From: CAZZKG01 sp964654825
GTDB taxonomy: Bacteria > Gemmatimonadota > CAZMKB01
Reading direction: 5' to 3'
NCBI GenBank assembly: GCA_964654825.1
Contig: CAZZKG010000010.1
Span: 23,285 to 87,284, forward strand
DNA length: 64,000 nucleotides
Shown here: piece after piece, positions 8,757 to 15,330 of the stretch
Position numbering within the stretch: position 1 is the first letter of the stretch
How the letters are laid out: each line of letters begins with the position of its first letter
Made by a program: the position numbers and the translations under genes
Notes under the pieces: model-generated
The model's input: only the letters and a program-made list of their open reading frames with translations
What the model was told of the DNA's origin: nothing
Databases searched by the model: none

Positions 8757-8900
8757 ATGGATCTTCTCACTATTGTGATGATGTCCCTGATTCTCGGGGG
8801 AGTGTGGGGGGGATTCGCTTACGCGCTGCGGGTTGCGATAAAAAAGGAAGAAGGAAAGAGGAAAGGAGGTGGTGTGTCGAATGATGGTAGAGACGTATGA
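8757..8900 (+). CDS. MetS-like small subunit of NSS transporter
   Basis: 47 residues, starting one base after the transporter stop. One hydrophobic segment (LLTIVMMSLILGGVWGGFAY) contains the WGGF motif typical of MetS family small subunits, followed by a basic tail (KKEEGKRKGG). MetS is required with the large subunit MetP for transport in Corynebacterium glutamicum. The same role is inferred here from motif, size and position. Its last 20 bases overlap the start of the YjbQ-family gene, whose ribosome binding site lies inside this ORF. Confidence 0.75.
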   Translation: MDLLTIVMMSLILGGVWGGFAYALRVAIKKEEGKRKGGGVSNDGRDV

Positions 8901-9300
8901 CATCAAACTTTCGACGGGAGGTGACGACGATACCGTGGACATCACAGATCAGGTGCAGGGGTTTGTGGATCAGAGCGGTATCCGGGATGGAATCGTCACC
9001 GTGTTCATCCCCGGTTCGACGGGGGGGATCACAACGATCGAGTATGAACCGGGAGTGGTCACAGACCTGAAAGAACTTCTCGATCGCATCATCCCCGGCG
9101 GCCGCCGGTACAAACACGACCGTGCGTGGGGAGATGGTAATGCTCATTCGCACATGAGATCGGCTCTTATCGGCCCTTCAATCACCGTTCCCGTTGCCGG
9201 CGGGTCGCTGACACTCGGCACCTGGCAGCAGATCGTGTTCATCGATTTCGACAACCGGTCGAGGTCGAGAAAGCTCGTGGTCAATATCATAGGAGAATAA
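8881..9300 (+). CDS. YjbQ/UPF0047 family protein
   Basis: 139 residues from the ATG at 8881, chosen because GGAGG (8865-8869) lies 11 bases upstream; a GTG at 8869 overlaps that site. Family features: FIPGSTGGITTIEYEPG, a DG/HSHMRSALIGPS motif with the conserved histidine cluster, and LGTWQQIVFIDFDNRSRSR near the C-terminus. The family forms small trimers and is annotated as secondary thiamine-phosphate synthase on the basis of E. coli YjbQ work; the physiological role is uncertain. It overlaps the MetS-like gene and is followed two bases later by the HDAC-like gene. Confidence 0.9.
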   Translation: MMVETYDIKLSTGGDDDTVDITDQVQGFVDQSGIRDGIVTVFIPGSTGGITTIEYEPGVVTDLKELLDRIIPGGRRYKHDRAWGDGNAHSHMRSALIGPSITVPVAGGSLTLGTWQQIVFIDFDNRSRSRKLVVNIIGE

Positions 9301-9302
9301 CC

Positions 9303-10259
9303 GTGAACAGGGAAATATCCAGGACGGGGCTGGTTTATCATCCGGATTACCTCGAGCACCGGACAGGGACTCACCCGGAAGCACCGGAAAGGCTCGTCGC
9401 CATCATGGAGCGCCTGGAGGATAGAGGATTGCTCGAACGTGTTGTGCGGATAGAGCCGCGTGTTGCCGGCGAGGAGGATATCCTGAGGGTGCACACCACC
9501 GGGCACCTGGAGCGCGTAAAAAACGCCGTCCATGACGGGTTGACCCATCTCGACGTGGATACGGTGATTTCCGGGAGATCCTTCGAAGTAGCTCTCCTGG
9601 CGGCAGGCGGGGTCCTGGAAGCGCTGGACCGGATCATGGAGGGGGAGATAAGGAATGCGCTCTGTCTCGTCAGACCGCCGGGACATCATGCGACCCGGGA
9701 TCGGGCTATGGGGTTTTGCATATTCAACAACGTGGCGATCGGGGCGCGTTACATTCAGGAAAGATACGGAATTCGCCGGGTTCTGATCGTCGATTGGGAT
9801 CTTCACCACGGTAACGGCACCCAGGATGTATTCTATGAGGACGGCGGTGTCTTCTACCTGTCCACACATCAGAGCCCTCACTATCCGGGATCGGGATCGA
9901 AGCAGGAGACGGGTGCCGGGGAGGGAGAGGGCAGTACAATCAACCTCCCGTTCCCGGCTGGTACATCCGAGGACGTATTACTCGACTCTTTCCGGCAGGC
10001 GCTCCGTGACACGACGCAGATATTTGTTCCGGAATTCATTTTCGTTTCGGCCGGCTTCGATGCGCACAGGGATGATCCCCTGGGAAACCTGAACCTTACC
10101 GAGTCGGGGTATGCCGTGCTCACGGAACTGCTCCTGGATGCAGCACGGGTTCACTGCGACGGCCGACTCCTCTCTGCCCTCGAGGGGGGATATAACCTGC
10201 GTGCTCTCTCGACCTCGGTCGAGGAGCACCTGAGGGGACTCATTTCATCCAATGCTTAG
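9303..10259 (+). CDS. Histone deacetylase-like amidohydrolase (HDAC superfamily)
   Basis: 318 residues, GTG start. Zinc amidohydrolase of the arginase/deacetylase fold: PPGHHA with the tandem histidines, GFCIFNNVAIGARY, the zinc ligands in DWDLHHGNGTQ, the second aspartate in SAGFDAHRDDPLG, and the late ALEGGYN loop. Bacterial members remove acetyl or longer acyl groups from polyamines, acetoin-related or protein lysine substrates; the substrate here is unknown. The last codon is followed by a TAG formed together with the left end of a family 1 repeat (starts 10258), so the C-terminus abuts an insertion. Confidence 0.92.
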   Translation: MNREISRTGLVYHPDYLEHRTGTHPEAPERLVAIMERLEDRGLLERVVRIEPRVAGEEDILRVHTTGHLERVKNAVHDGLTHLDVDTVISGRSFEVALLAAGGVLEALDRIMEGEIRNALCLVRPPGHHATRDRAMGFCIFNNVAIGARYIQERYGIRRVLIVDWDLHHGNGTQDVFYEDGGVFYLSTHQSPHYPGSGSKQETGAGEGEGSTINLPFPAGTSEDVLLDSFRQALRDTTQIFVPEFIFVSAGFDAHRDDPLGNLNLTESGYAVLTELLLDAARVHCDGRLLSALEGGYNLRALSTSVEEHLRGLISSNA

Positions 10260-10422
10260 TGGCCCTGTTCATAAATACAATGGCATTTGGCCAACGAAAC
10301 ATCCCGATCCACCGCGTTGCTCGTCGGTTAAATACCACCATGGGTATTCGCCCTCCTCGCGCCTTGTGGTTCGGGCGCCTCTATGGCCTCGGTGCGTCAC
10401 CGTATTTATGAGCAGGGTCACT
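10258..10422. repeat. MITE-like repeat, family 1 copy B (165 bp)
   Basis: Terminal inverted repeats AGTGGCCCTGTTCATAAATAC (10258-10278) and its imperfect complement ending CACT at 10422. The interior matches copies A and C. It begins inside the HDAC-like gene's stop codon: T from the gene, AG from the repeat. It contains no coding sequence. Confidence 0.85.
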
Positions 10423-10433
10423 TAGTACCGGTA

Positions 10434-10462
10434 TTGTTTATTGACGAAGAGCTCGCTATTTT
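10434..10462 (+). promoter_or_regulatory. Possible promoter of the M28 peptidase gene
   Basis: TTGTTT (10434-10439), 17 bp spacer, TATTTT (10457-10462). It sits just after the family 1 repeat and predicts a start near 10469, which favours ATG 10498 over the upstream TTG at 10441. The -35 box is weak. Confidence 0.35.
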
Positions 10463-10497
10463 ACCCTGTGGACTCGAAACCAGGTGAAAGTTATCAG

Positions 10498-11667
10498 ATG
10501 TTATTCAACTCATCCCGTGCATATGATCATGTCAGGGCGCTCTCTTTTCCTCGGCTGTCATCGACTGCCGGTGAACGGAAAGCCGGAGATTACATCATCA
10601 CACAGCTCGAGAGTTTCGGGCTCGATCCTGAGATACAGTTCTTCTCCTACTCTGCTCTTCCTCATGCCGTGATCCTCAAGATATCTCTTCTCCTTCAGGT
10701 CGCACTCCTGCTGTCGGCGATCTCCCTATGCGGGGAGAAACCCTTCTTCGCCGCCGTGCTTGCGGTTCTTCTTCTTCTCTACACCCTCCAATCGACGAGA
10801 TGGGGGAGAGTTTTCGAGACGATGTACGACGTCGGTTCGAAGAAATCGTCACGGAACATCTACGAGCGGATCACCGGATCGTCCCCCCACACGAACCTCC
10901 TGTTTATGGCGCACTACGACTCGAAATCGCAGACCATGCCGATTTTGTTCAGAGTGCTTTGTTACCTCCTGTTCTACATTGGCATGATAGTACTGATCTT
11001 GCTTCTCATTGGCTTCGTAGTGACCGGTGTGGGCGATCTGTACCGGGACGGTCTGATGCATACCGGGATCGTCGTTACCCTATTCTCGATCCCTGCCGTG
11101 TTCAACTTCACCAAAAACACGTCTCCAGGCGCTCTTGACAATGCATCGGGAGTTGGTATCGTATTAGAGCTGGCCCGGATTCTTTCCGGAAACATACCCG
11201 ATGGATTGGATGTCACATTCCTCTTCACCGGTGCCGAGGAGGAAGGACTCGCAGGTGCCATCAGGTTCGCTCAGGAGCTCGGTGACACATACAGCGGACG
11301 GGAGACCTTCTGTCTCAGCTACGATGGTGCCGGTGCACAGGGAAAACTCAGGCTGACTTCCCGGTATGGGATACCTCCGGTGAGGACGAGCCGTGTTCTG
11401 GCAGGTCTCGTGAAGGAATATTGCGGTGATGCCGGGATCGATTGTAGTGAAACCTACCTCCCGGTCGGAGCGGGACTGGAACAGACGCCTCTGTCTCTTC
11501 GCGGTATCGATGTGATCACGGTTCACAGCGGAAAACTCGGGAAAGCCCTGCTCGCTGTGCATTCCCCGAACGATGTACCGGACAACCTCGATGCCGACGC
11601 AGTCGAGCGCTCAGGCAGTGTCGGCGAAGCACTGGTTCAGATTCTGGCAAAAAGGAAACACGGATGA
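10498..11667 (+). CDS. M28 family zinc peptidase with membrane segments
   Basis: 389 residues from ATG 10498, preceded by AGGTGA ten bases upstream; a TTG at 10441 would add 19 residues. N-terminal helix with LSSTAGERKAGDYI, then a first hydrophobic block (about 60-95), the zinc motif AHYD (H139, D141), a second hydrophobic block (about 148-200), the bridging aspartate in DNASG (D214), and the catalytic pair in GAEEEG (E247, E248). This is the order of M28 aminopeptidases with an unusual pair of membrane-spanning inserts. It probably faces the periplasm. It cleaves peptides from the N-terminus by family analogy. Confidence 0.85.
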   Translation: MLFNSSRAYDHVRALSFPRLSSTAGERKAGDYIITQLESFGLDPEIQFFSYSALPHAVILKISLLLQVALLLSAISLCGEKPFFAAVLAVLLLLYTLQSTRWGRVFETMYDVGSKKSSRNIYERITGSSPHTNLLFMAHYDSKSQTMPILFRVLCYLLFYIGMIVLILLLIGFVVTGVGDLYRDGLMHTGIVVTLFSIPAVFNFTKNTSPGALDNASGVGIVLELARILSGNIPDGLDVTFLFTGAEEEGLAGAIRFAQELGDTYSGRETFCLSYDGAGAQGKLRLTSRYGIPPVRTSRVLAGLVKEYCGDAGIDCSETYLPVGAGLEQTPLSLRGIDVITVHSGKLGKALLAVHSPNDVPDNLDADAVERSGSVGEALVQILAKRKHG

Positions 11668-11708
11668 TCGACAGGTATTATCACCCCACAGGGCGAAAAG
11701 AGTCACTC

Positions 11709-11744
11709 AACATGTTGCATCTGTGGGTATATTGTACCCAACAT
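11709..11744. other. Nested inverted repeats downstream of the M28 peptidase
   Basis: CAACATGTTG (11709-11718) is a perfect palindrome. GGGTA (11725-11729) pairs with TACCC (11735-11739), and the outer ATGTT/AACAT (11712-11716, 11740-11744) can extend it. No U-tract follows directly. It could be a weak terminator of the M28 gene or an operator for the strong promoter at 11787. Confidence 0.35.
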
Positions 11745-11786
11745 CGTGGGCTATTTTGAGTTATAGTTTAATTTATAAAAAAACAC

Positions 11787-11815
11787 TTGACAAAACTATG
11801 AAAATGTGTTACAAT
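11787..11815 (+). promoter_or_regulatory. Strong sigma-70-type promoter
   Basis: TTGACA (11787-11792), 17 bp spacer, TACAAT (11810-11815), in an A/T-rich stretch. Predicted start about 11822, directly at the first base pairs of a stem-loop. It drives either a small RNA ending at 11927 or the DUF456 gene at 11937. Confidence 0.75.
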
Positions 11816-11821
11816 GTTAAT

Positions 11822-11927
11822 CAGTGCAGAGCTGTTGTATGATTCTTTCCCCCCACTCTGCACTATATGTACACACTTCACCTTACCGGTCTGCCCACCG
11901 CTTGCCCTCGGCGGTGGGTGTTTTTTT
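11822..11927 (+). ncRNA. Putative ~105-nt small RNA or attenuated leader with C-rich loop
   Basis: From the predicted start, AGTGCAGAG (11823-11831) pairs with CTCTGCACT (11856-11864) around a 24-nt loop containing TTTCCCCCC (11846-11854). A 29-nt linker follows, then a perfect 8-bp terminator hairpin and a T7 tract. Promoter, two stem-loops and terminator form a complete small-RNA architecture. Unpaired C-rich loops in known small RNAs bind Shine-Dalgarno sequences. No known RNA family was recognised. The alternative is a transcription-attenuated leader of the DUF456 gene, which starts ten bases after the T tract. Confidence 0.5.
11894..11927 (+). terminator. Rho-independent terminator
   Basis: CCCACCGC (11894-11901) pairs perfectly with GCGGTGGG (11911-11918) around a 9-nt loop, followed by TG and seven T. 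It ends the putative small RNA or acts as an attenuator ten bases before the DUF456 start. Confidence 0.85.
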
Positions 11928-11936
11928 ACCCCTGTT

Positions 11937-12461
11937 ATGGAATTGATATCTCAAATAGTGAGCCTCCTCGGGTTCGTACTGTTCAACATTTCCCTACTCG
12001 TGGGGCTGGTTCTCATCCCGGTCGGGCTGCCGGGTTCCTGGCTGATACTCCTGACCTCATTCCTCTTTGCCGCGCTGACCGGTTTCGAGGACCTGACGCG
12101 TAATGTCCTCCTCCTCCTCGGAGCAATGGCAGTTATGGGTGAGGCGATCGAGTTTCTCCTCGGTGTGTTCGTCGCGAAGAAATTCGGGGCGACGAAGTAC
12201 GGATTGTGGGGCGCGTTTTTCGGCGGTATTGTCGGTGGTGTTTTCGGAACAGCTCTCGTTCCGCTCGCCGGAAGTGTCGTCGGGGCCATGTTCGGAGCAT
12301 TCATGGGTGCTTTTATACTGGAGTGTTTTCAGGAGCTGCGCACCGAAGATCGGCTCAGGGCGGGATTAGGTGCTCTCATCGGGAGGGTTATCGCGACGAC
12401 GATGAAGTTGGGTATCGGTTTTGTCATGGTCGTTGTGATTATACTCAGGCTCTATTTCTAA
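11937..12461 (+). CDS. DUF456 family membrane protein
   Basis: 174 residues from ATG 11937. Almost entirely hydrophobic with the DUF456 pattern: an N-terminal helix (LVGLVLIPVGLPGSWLILL), a central helix (VLLLLGAMAVMGEAIEFLLG), a glycine-rich repeat (KYGLWGAFFGGIVGGVFG, VVGAMFGAFMGAFILE) and a C-terminal helix. Function of the family is unknown. The start lies just past an intrinsic terminator, so expression would need read-through, release of attenuation or an unseen internal promoter. A family 2 hairpin repeat follows within a few bases of its stop. Confidence 0.85.
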   Translation: MELISQIVSLLGFVLFNISLLVGLVLIPVGLPGSWLILLTSFLFAALTGFEDLTRNVLLLLGAMAVMGEAIEFLLGVFVAKKFGATKYGLWGAFFGGIVGGVFGTALVPLAGSVVGAMFGAFMGAFILECFQELRTEDRLRAGLGALIGRVIATTMKLGIGFVMVVVIILRLYF

Positions 12462-12465
12462 ATCA

Positions 12466-12660
12466 AGTATAAATAGGGACAGTCACCATTTTTTGACTTC
12501 GTTGCTTAAATAGGGACAGTCACCATTATTGTCACCGTTATTTAATTTGTTCAAAAAATGGTGACTGTCCCTATTTAAGCAACGAAGCCAGGGGATTTGA
12601 GAGTCGCCTGAATTGGTGATGAATTCTCGGGACGGGACACGAGCATGTGCTTGACAGAGG
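12466..12660 (+). repeat. Hairpin repeat, family 2 copy 1, with outward promoter arm
   Basis: Begins AGTATAAATAGGGACAGTCA. A second left arm at 12497-12527 is a perfect 31-bp inverted match of 12557-12587 (TTAAATAGGGACAGTCACC core). It continues through AACGAAGCCAGG and CCTGAATTGGTGATGAATT to a GGGACAC and CTTGACAGA block. The same order occurs in reverse at 29357-29510, and a short form at 21286-21360. GGGACAGTCACC repeats of this kind are often found near REP-associated tyrosine transposases in other bacteria (from memory), but no such gene is in this window. Confidence 0.8.
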
Positions 12661-12679
12661 AAATATTTACGGGTAAATT
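12651..12679 (+). promoter_or_regulatory. Promoter within the family 2 repeat, pointing toward purA
   Basis: TTGACA (12651-12656), 17 bp spacer, TAAATT (12674-12679). The TTGACA lies in the part shared with repeat copy 3. A terminator hairpin follows only about 15 bp after the -10 box, so transcripts reaching purA would first have to pass it. Confidence 0.45.
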
Positions 12680-12693
12680 ACAACTGGCCGGGG

Positions 12694-12716
12694 CCCCGGA
12701 TACGGGGTTTTTTTTT
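12694..12716 (+). terminator. Short intrinsic terminator
   Basis: CCCCG (12694-12698), GATA loop, CGGGG (12703-12707), then nine T (12708-12716). The stem is short but fully G-C, and the T tract is long. It separates the family 2 repeat from the family 1 repeat upstream of purA. Confidence 0.65.
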
Positions 12717-12726
12717 GCCGGTATTA

Positions 12727-12890
12727 AGTGGCCCTGTTCATAAATACGATGGCATTTGGCTAGCGATGCATACCGACCCACTGCGTTGCTCGTCGGTTAA
12801 ATAACCTACGGATATTCGCCCTCCTCGCGCCTTGTGGTTCGGCCGCCTCGTCGGCCTCGGTGCATCACCGTATTTATGAACATGACCACT
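12727..12890. repeat. MITE-like repeat, family 1 copy C (164 bp)
   Basis: Terminal inverted repeats as in copies A and B, starting AGTGGCCCTGTTCATAAATAC (12727-12747) and ending GACCACT (12890). It fills the space directly upstream of purA (start 12924), between a terminator and the purA ribosome binding site. Any purA promoter must lie inside or upstream of it. Confidence 0.85.
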
Positions 12891-12923
12891 CTGTAACTAA
12901 CCTGAGAACGGAGGGAATCTGCT

Positions 12924-14216
12924 GTGGGATGCACTGTTGTTCTCGGAACTCAGTGGGGTGATGAAGGGAAGGGAAAAATAGTCGATTGCCTGTCGATGAA
13001 CATAGACATCGTAGCACGATTTCAGGGTGGGGCCAATGCGGGGCACACCGTTAATGTCAACGGGAATGAGACCATACTCCATCAACTGCCGACCGGGATA
13101 CTGAGCCCTCATGTCACCTGCATCATCGGAAATGGTGTAGTCCTCGATCCCGAAGAACTTTTCACGGAGATCGAGATGGTGGAGCGGATGGGGCTTCCGG
13201 TAGCGGGGCGCCTCAAGATCAGTCCGGGTACACACCTGCTTCTTCCCTATCACAAAGCACTCGATCGTGCCCAGGAGGAGGTACTGGGGTCTGAGAAAAT
13301 CGGGACGACCTGCAGGGGAATCGGACCTGCTTACACCGACAAGGTGGCGAGAAAAGGTGTCAGGTTGTCTGATCTCCGGGACCAGAAGAGGTTTATGAGT
13401 ATCGTTGCCGGAGAAGTTGAGCACAAGTCCAAACTCCTTGCCGGGCTCGGTTCCCGGGAGATACTGGATCGGGAGAAGATCGTTTCCCGTGTCCTCTCTT
13501 TCAGAGACAGACTCCTCGAAATGATGGAGGATGTCTCTCTCACCATCGACGGCGCGTTGAGAGATGGAAAACGGGTACTCCTCGAAGGGGCCCAGGGCAC
13601 GATGCTGGATATCGATCACGGTTCCTATCCATACGTGACGTCTTCCAACACCAGCATCGGTGCCGCTGTGATCGGTCTCGGTCTCGCTCCTTCGAAGATA
13701 GGTAGGGTACTTGGTGTAACAAAAGCCTACACGACCCGTGTCGGTATGGGACCATTTCCGACCGAACTGCGCAGCGGATCCGGGGACCGGATGAGGGAGA
13801 GAGGCAGGGAATTTGGTGCGACAACCGGGAGGCCGAGAAGGTGCGGCTGGCTGGATGCGGTGCTGGTCAGATACTCTGTCCGAATCAACGGGACCGATTC
13901 ACTTGTCCTGACCAAGCTGGATGTCCTAGATGAGCTGGAACACATAAGGGTCGCAGTGGCTTACCGGGCCGGGGGTGAACTGTTCGATCAGTACCCCTCC
14001 GATCCTCGTTTCCTGTTCGAGGCCGAACCCGTTTATGAGGAATTCGAAGGCTGGCTGACCGAAACCTCTTCAGTACGCACGTACGAAGAGTTGCCGGCGG
14101 CGGCAAGAGCCTACATAGAGGGAGTGAGTAAAATGGTCGGATGCAAAGTGGGTTACGTGTCGGTAGGTCCGTCGAGAGCCGCGCTCATCCGGATCAACCG
14201 GCCACATGAAGGGTAA
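12924..14216 (+). CDS. purA: Adenylosuccinate synthetase
   Basis: 430 residues, usual length. Catalyses the GTP-dependent condensation of IMP and aspartate to adenylosuccinate in AMP synthesis. Seen: GTQWGDEGKGK at 8-18 with catalytic D13, H41 in NAGHTV, TTCRGIGPAYTDKVAR, EGAQGTMLDIDHGSYPYVTSS, TRVGMGPFPTE, ATTGRPRRCGWLDA and the guanine-site LTKLDVLD. The GTG start (12924) follows GGAGG with 8-9 bases spacing. It sits alone between a family 1 repeat and the NYN gene, which has its own promoter. Confidence 0.97.
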   Translation: MGCTVVLGTQWGDEGKGKIVDCLSMNIDIVARFQGGANAGHTVNVNGNETILHQLPTGILSPHVTCIIGNGVVLDPEELFTEIEMVERMGLPVAGRLKISPGTHLLLPYHKALDRAQEEVLGSEKIGTTCRGIGPAYTDKVARKGVRLSDLRDQKRFMSIVAGEVEHKSKLLAGLGSREILDREKIVSRVLSFRDRLLEMMEDVSLTIDGALRDGKRVLLEGAQGTMLDIDHGSYPYVTSSNTSIGAAVIGLGLAPSKIGRVLGVTKAYTTRVGMGPFPTELRSGSGDRMRERGREFGATTGRPRRCGWLDAVLVRYSVRINGTDSLVLTKLDVLDELEHIRVAVAYRAGGELFDQYPSDPRFLFEAEPVYEEFEGWLTETSSVRTYEELPAAARAYIEGVSKMVGCKVGYVSVGPSRAALIRINRPHEG

Positions 14217-14332
14217 TCCGGGGAAGTAAATACGAACAGGTACCGACAGGTCTCTCTCAGGTTCGATCGTAGAAAACCTTCCACTCGGGATCTTGTTCTC
14301 CTTTCTCATCGCCCGGGTCGGTATATAGTATG

Positions 14333-14361
14333 TTGACATACTCCCACGCCCGTGGTATTAT
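14333..14361 (+). promoter_or_regulatory. Consensus sigma-70-type promoter of the NYN-domain gene
   Basis: TTGACA (14333-14338), exact 17 bp spacer, TATTAT (14356-14361). The predicted start is about 14368, leaving a short leader before the ATG at 14414. Confidence 0.75.
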
Positions 14362-14413
14362 CTCCTCTGGGATGTGTAATTGATATTAATAAATCCTCTT
14401 CCCGGAGAGTGAT

Positions 14414-15193
14414 ATGGCCGAAGAGACGAACCTCGCTGTATTCATCGACTTCGAAAACCTGGCGCTCGGATTCAAGGGAAAAAGAGGCGGTCGAAAAAAT
14501 GCGAAACGGTCACCCGGCACCTTCGACATCAAGAGAGTCCTGGAACGCCTGGTCGAGAAGGGCAAGATAATCGCCAAAGTGGCATATGCCGACTGGACCA
14601 CCTTTGCAGATTACAAGTCAGCGATGCACGAGTCTGGGATACAGCTGATCGAGATCCCCGAACGGGGTATCACCGGTAAAAACTTCGCTGACGTGAAGCT
14701 GTGTGTGGACGCGATGGACATGTGTTATGCAAAATCACACGTGGACTCATTTGTCATCATATCGGGTGATTCGGACTTTACTCCTCTCGTCAGCAAACTC
14801 AAGGAGAACGGCAAAACCATTATCGGAATCGGCATGAGACAGTCCACAAGTGACCTGCTCGCCGGCGTCTGCGACGAATTTATTTACTATGAGGATCTCA
14901 CCACAGCACCGAAGAGTCTCCCCATCAAGGAAAATGTACCGAAGAACAAACGCCCGGCCATGAGTCTGCTGATCGAGGCGGTGGAAGCTCTCATGCGTGA
15001 GAGTGTGGGAACCATGCACTCATCATTGGTGAAAATCACGATGAGGCGCAAACAGCCGTCGTTCTCTGAATCTTCTTACGGATACCGGTCTTTCAGCGCA
15101 CTGCTCGAGGATGCCCAGAAGTACGGTCTCATCCATCTGAGCAAAGATGAGCGCAGCGGCACCTACACCATTGCAGGGTTCGGGAAGGGGTAA
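14414..15193 (+). CDS. NYN domain protein with C-terminal OST-HTH/LOTUS-like domain
   Basis: 259 residues. N-terminal NYN (PIN-like) nuclease domain: VFIDFENLA with the first acidic residues, YADW, NFADVKLCVDAMDMCY and SFVIISGDSDFTPLV, ending about residue 160 with the acidic cluster characteristic of LabA/DUF88 proteins. A linker then leads to an approximately 70-residue C-terminal domain (LLIEAVEALMRE...YGYRSFSALLEDAQKYGLI) that matches the OST-HTH/LOTUS pattern of RNA-binding modules. Probably a cytoplasmic RNA-processing enzyme; the substrate is unknown. The start follows GGAGAG. Confidence 0.85.
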   Translation: MAEETNLAVFIDFENLALGFKGKRGGRKNAKRSPGTFDIKRVLERLVEKGKIIAKVAYADWTTFADYKSAMHESGIQLIEIPERGITGKNFADVKLCVDAMDMCYAKSHVDSFVIISGDSDFTPLVSKLKENGKTIIGIGMRQSTSDLLAGVCDEFIYYEDLTTAPKSLPIKENVPKNKRPAMSLLIEAVEALMRESVGTMHSSLVKITMRRKQPSFSESSYGYRSFSALLEDAQKYGLIHLSKDERSGTYTIAGFGKG

Positions 15194-15280
15194 TGAGGAG
15201 AGGTCTCAAAGCCGGGAGTCCTGCCGGGGTATTCTGATGTGAAGTGAAGCTGTGCTCTGAGGACGGAACGAGAAACATAG

Positions 15281-15316
15281 AAGTGGGGGGATGTGAATCG
15301 AAAAATCCCCCCGCTT
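15281..15316. terminator. Bidirectional hairpin between convergent genes
   Basis: AAGTGGGGGGAT (15281-15292) pairs with ATCCCCCCGCTT (15305-15316), twelve pairs with one G-U, between the ends of the NYN gene (plus) and the OmpA-like gene (minus). T-rich flanks are weak on both sides. Confidence 0.55.
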
Positions 15317-15330
15317 TCAGTGATGGATTA

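Noticed and set aside
10441..10497. N-terminal extension of the M28 peptidase from a TTG
   Set aside because: The proposed -10 box lies inside it, it has no Shine-Dalgarno sequence, and ATG 10498 has AGGTGA at the right distance.
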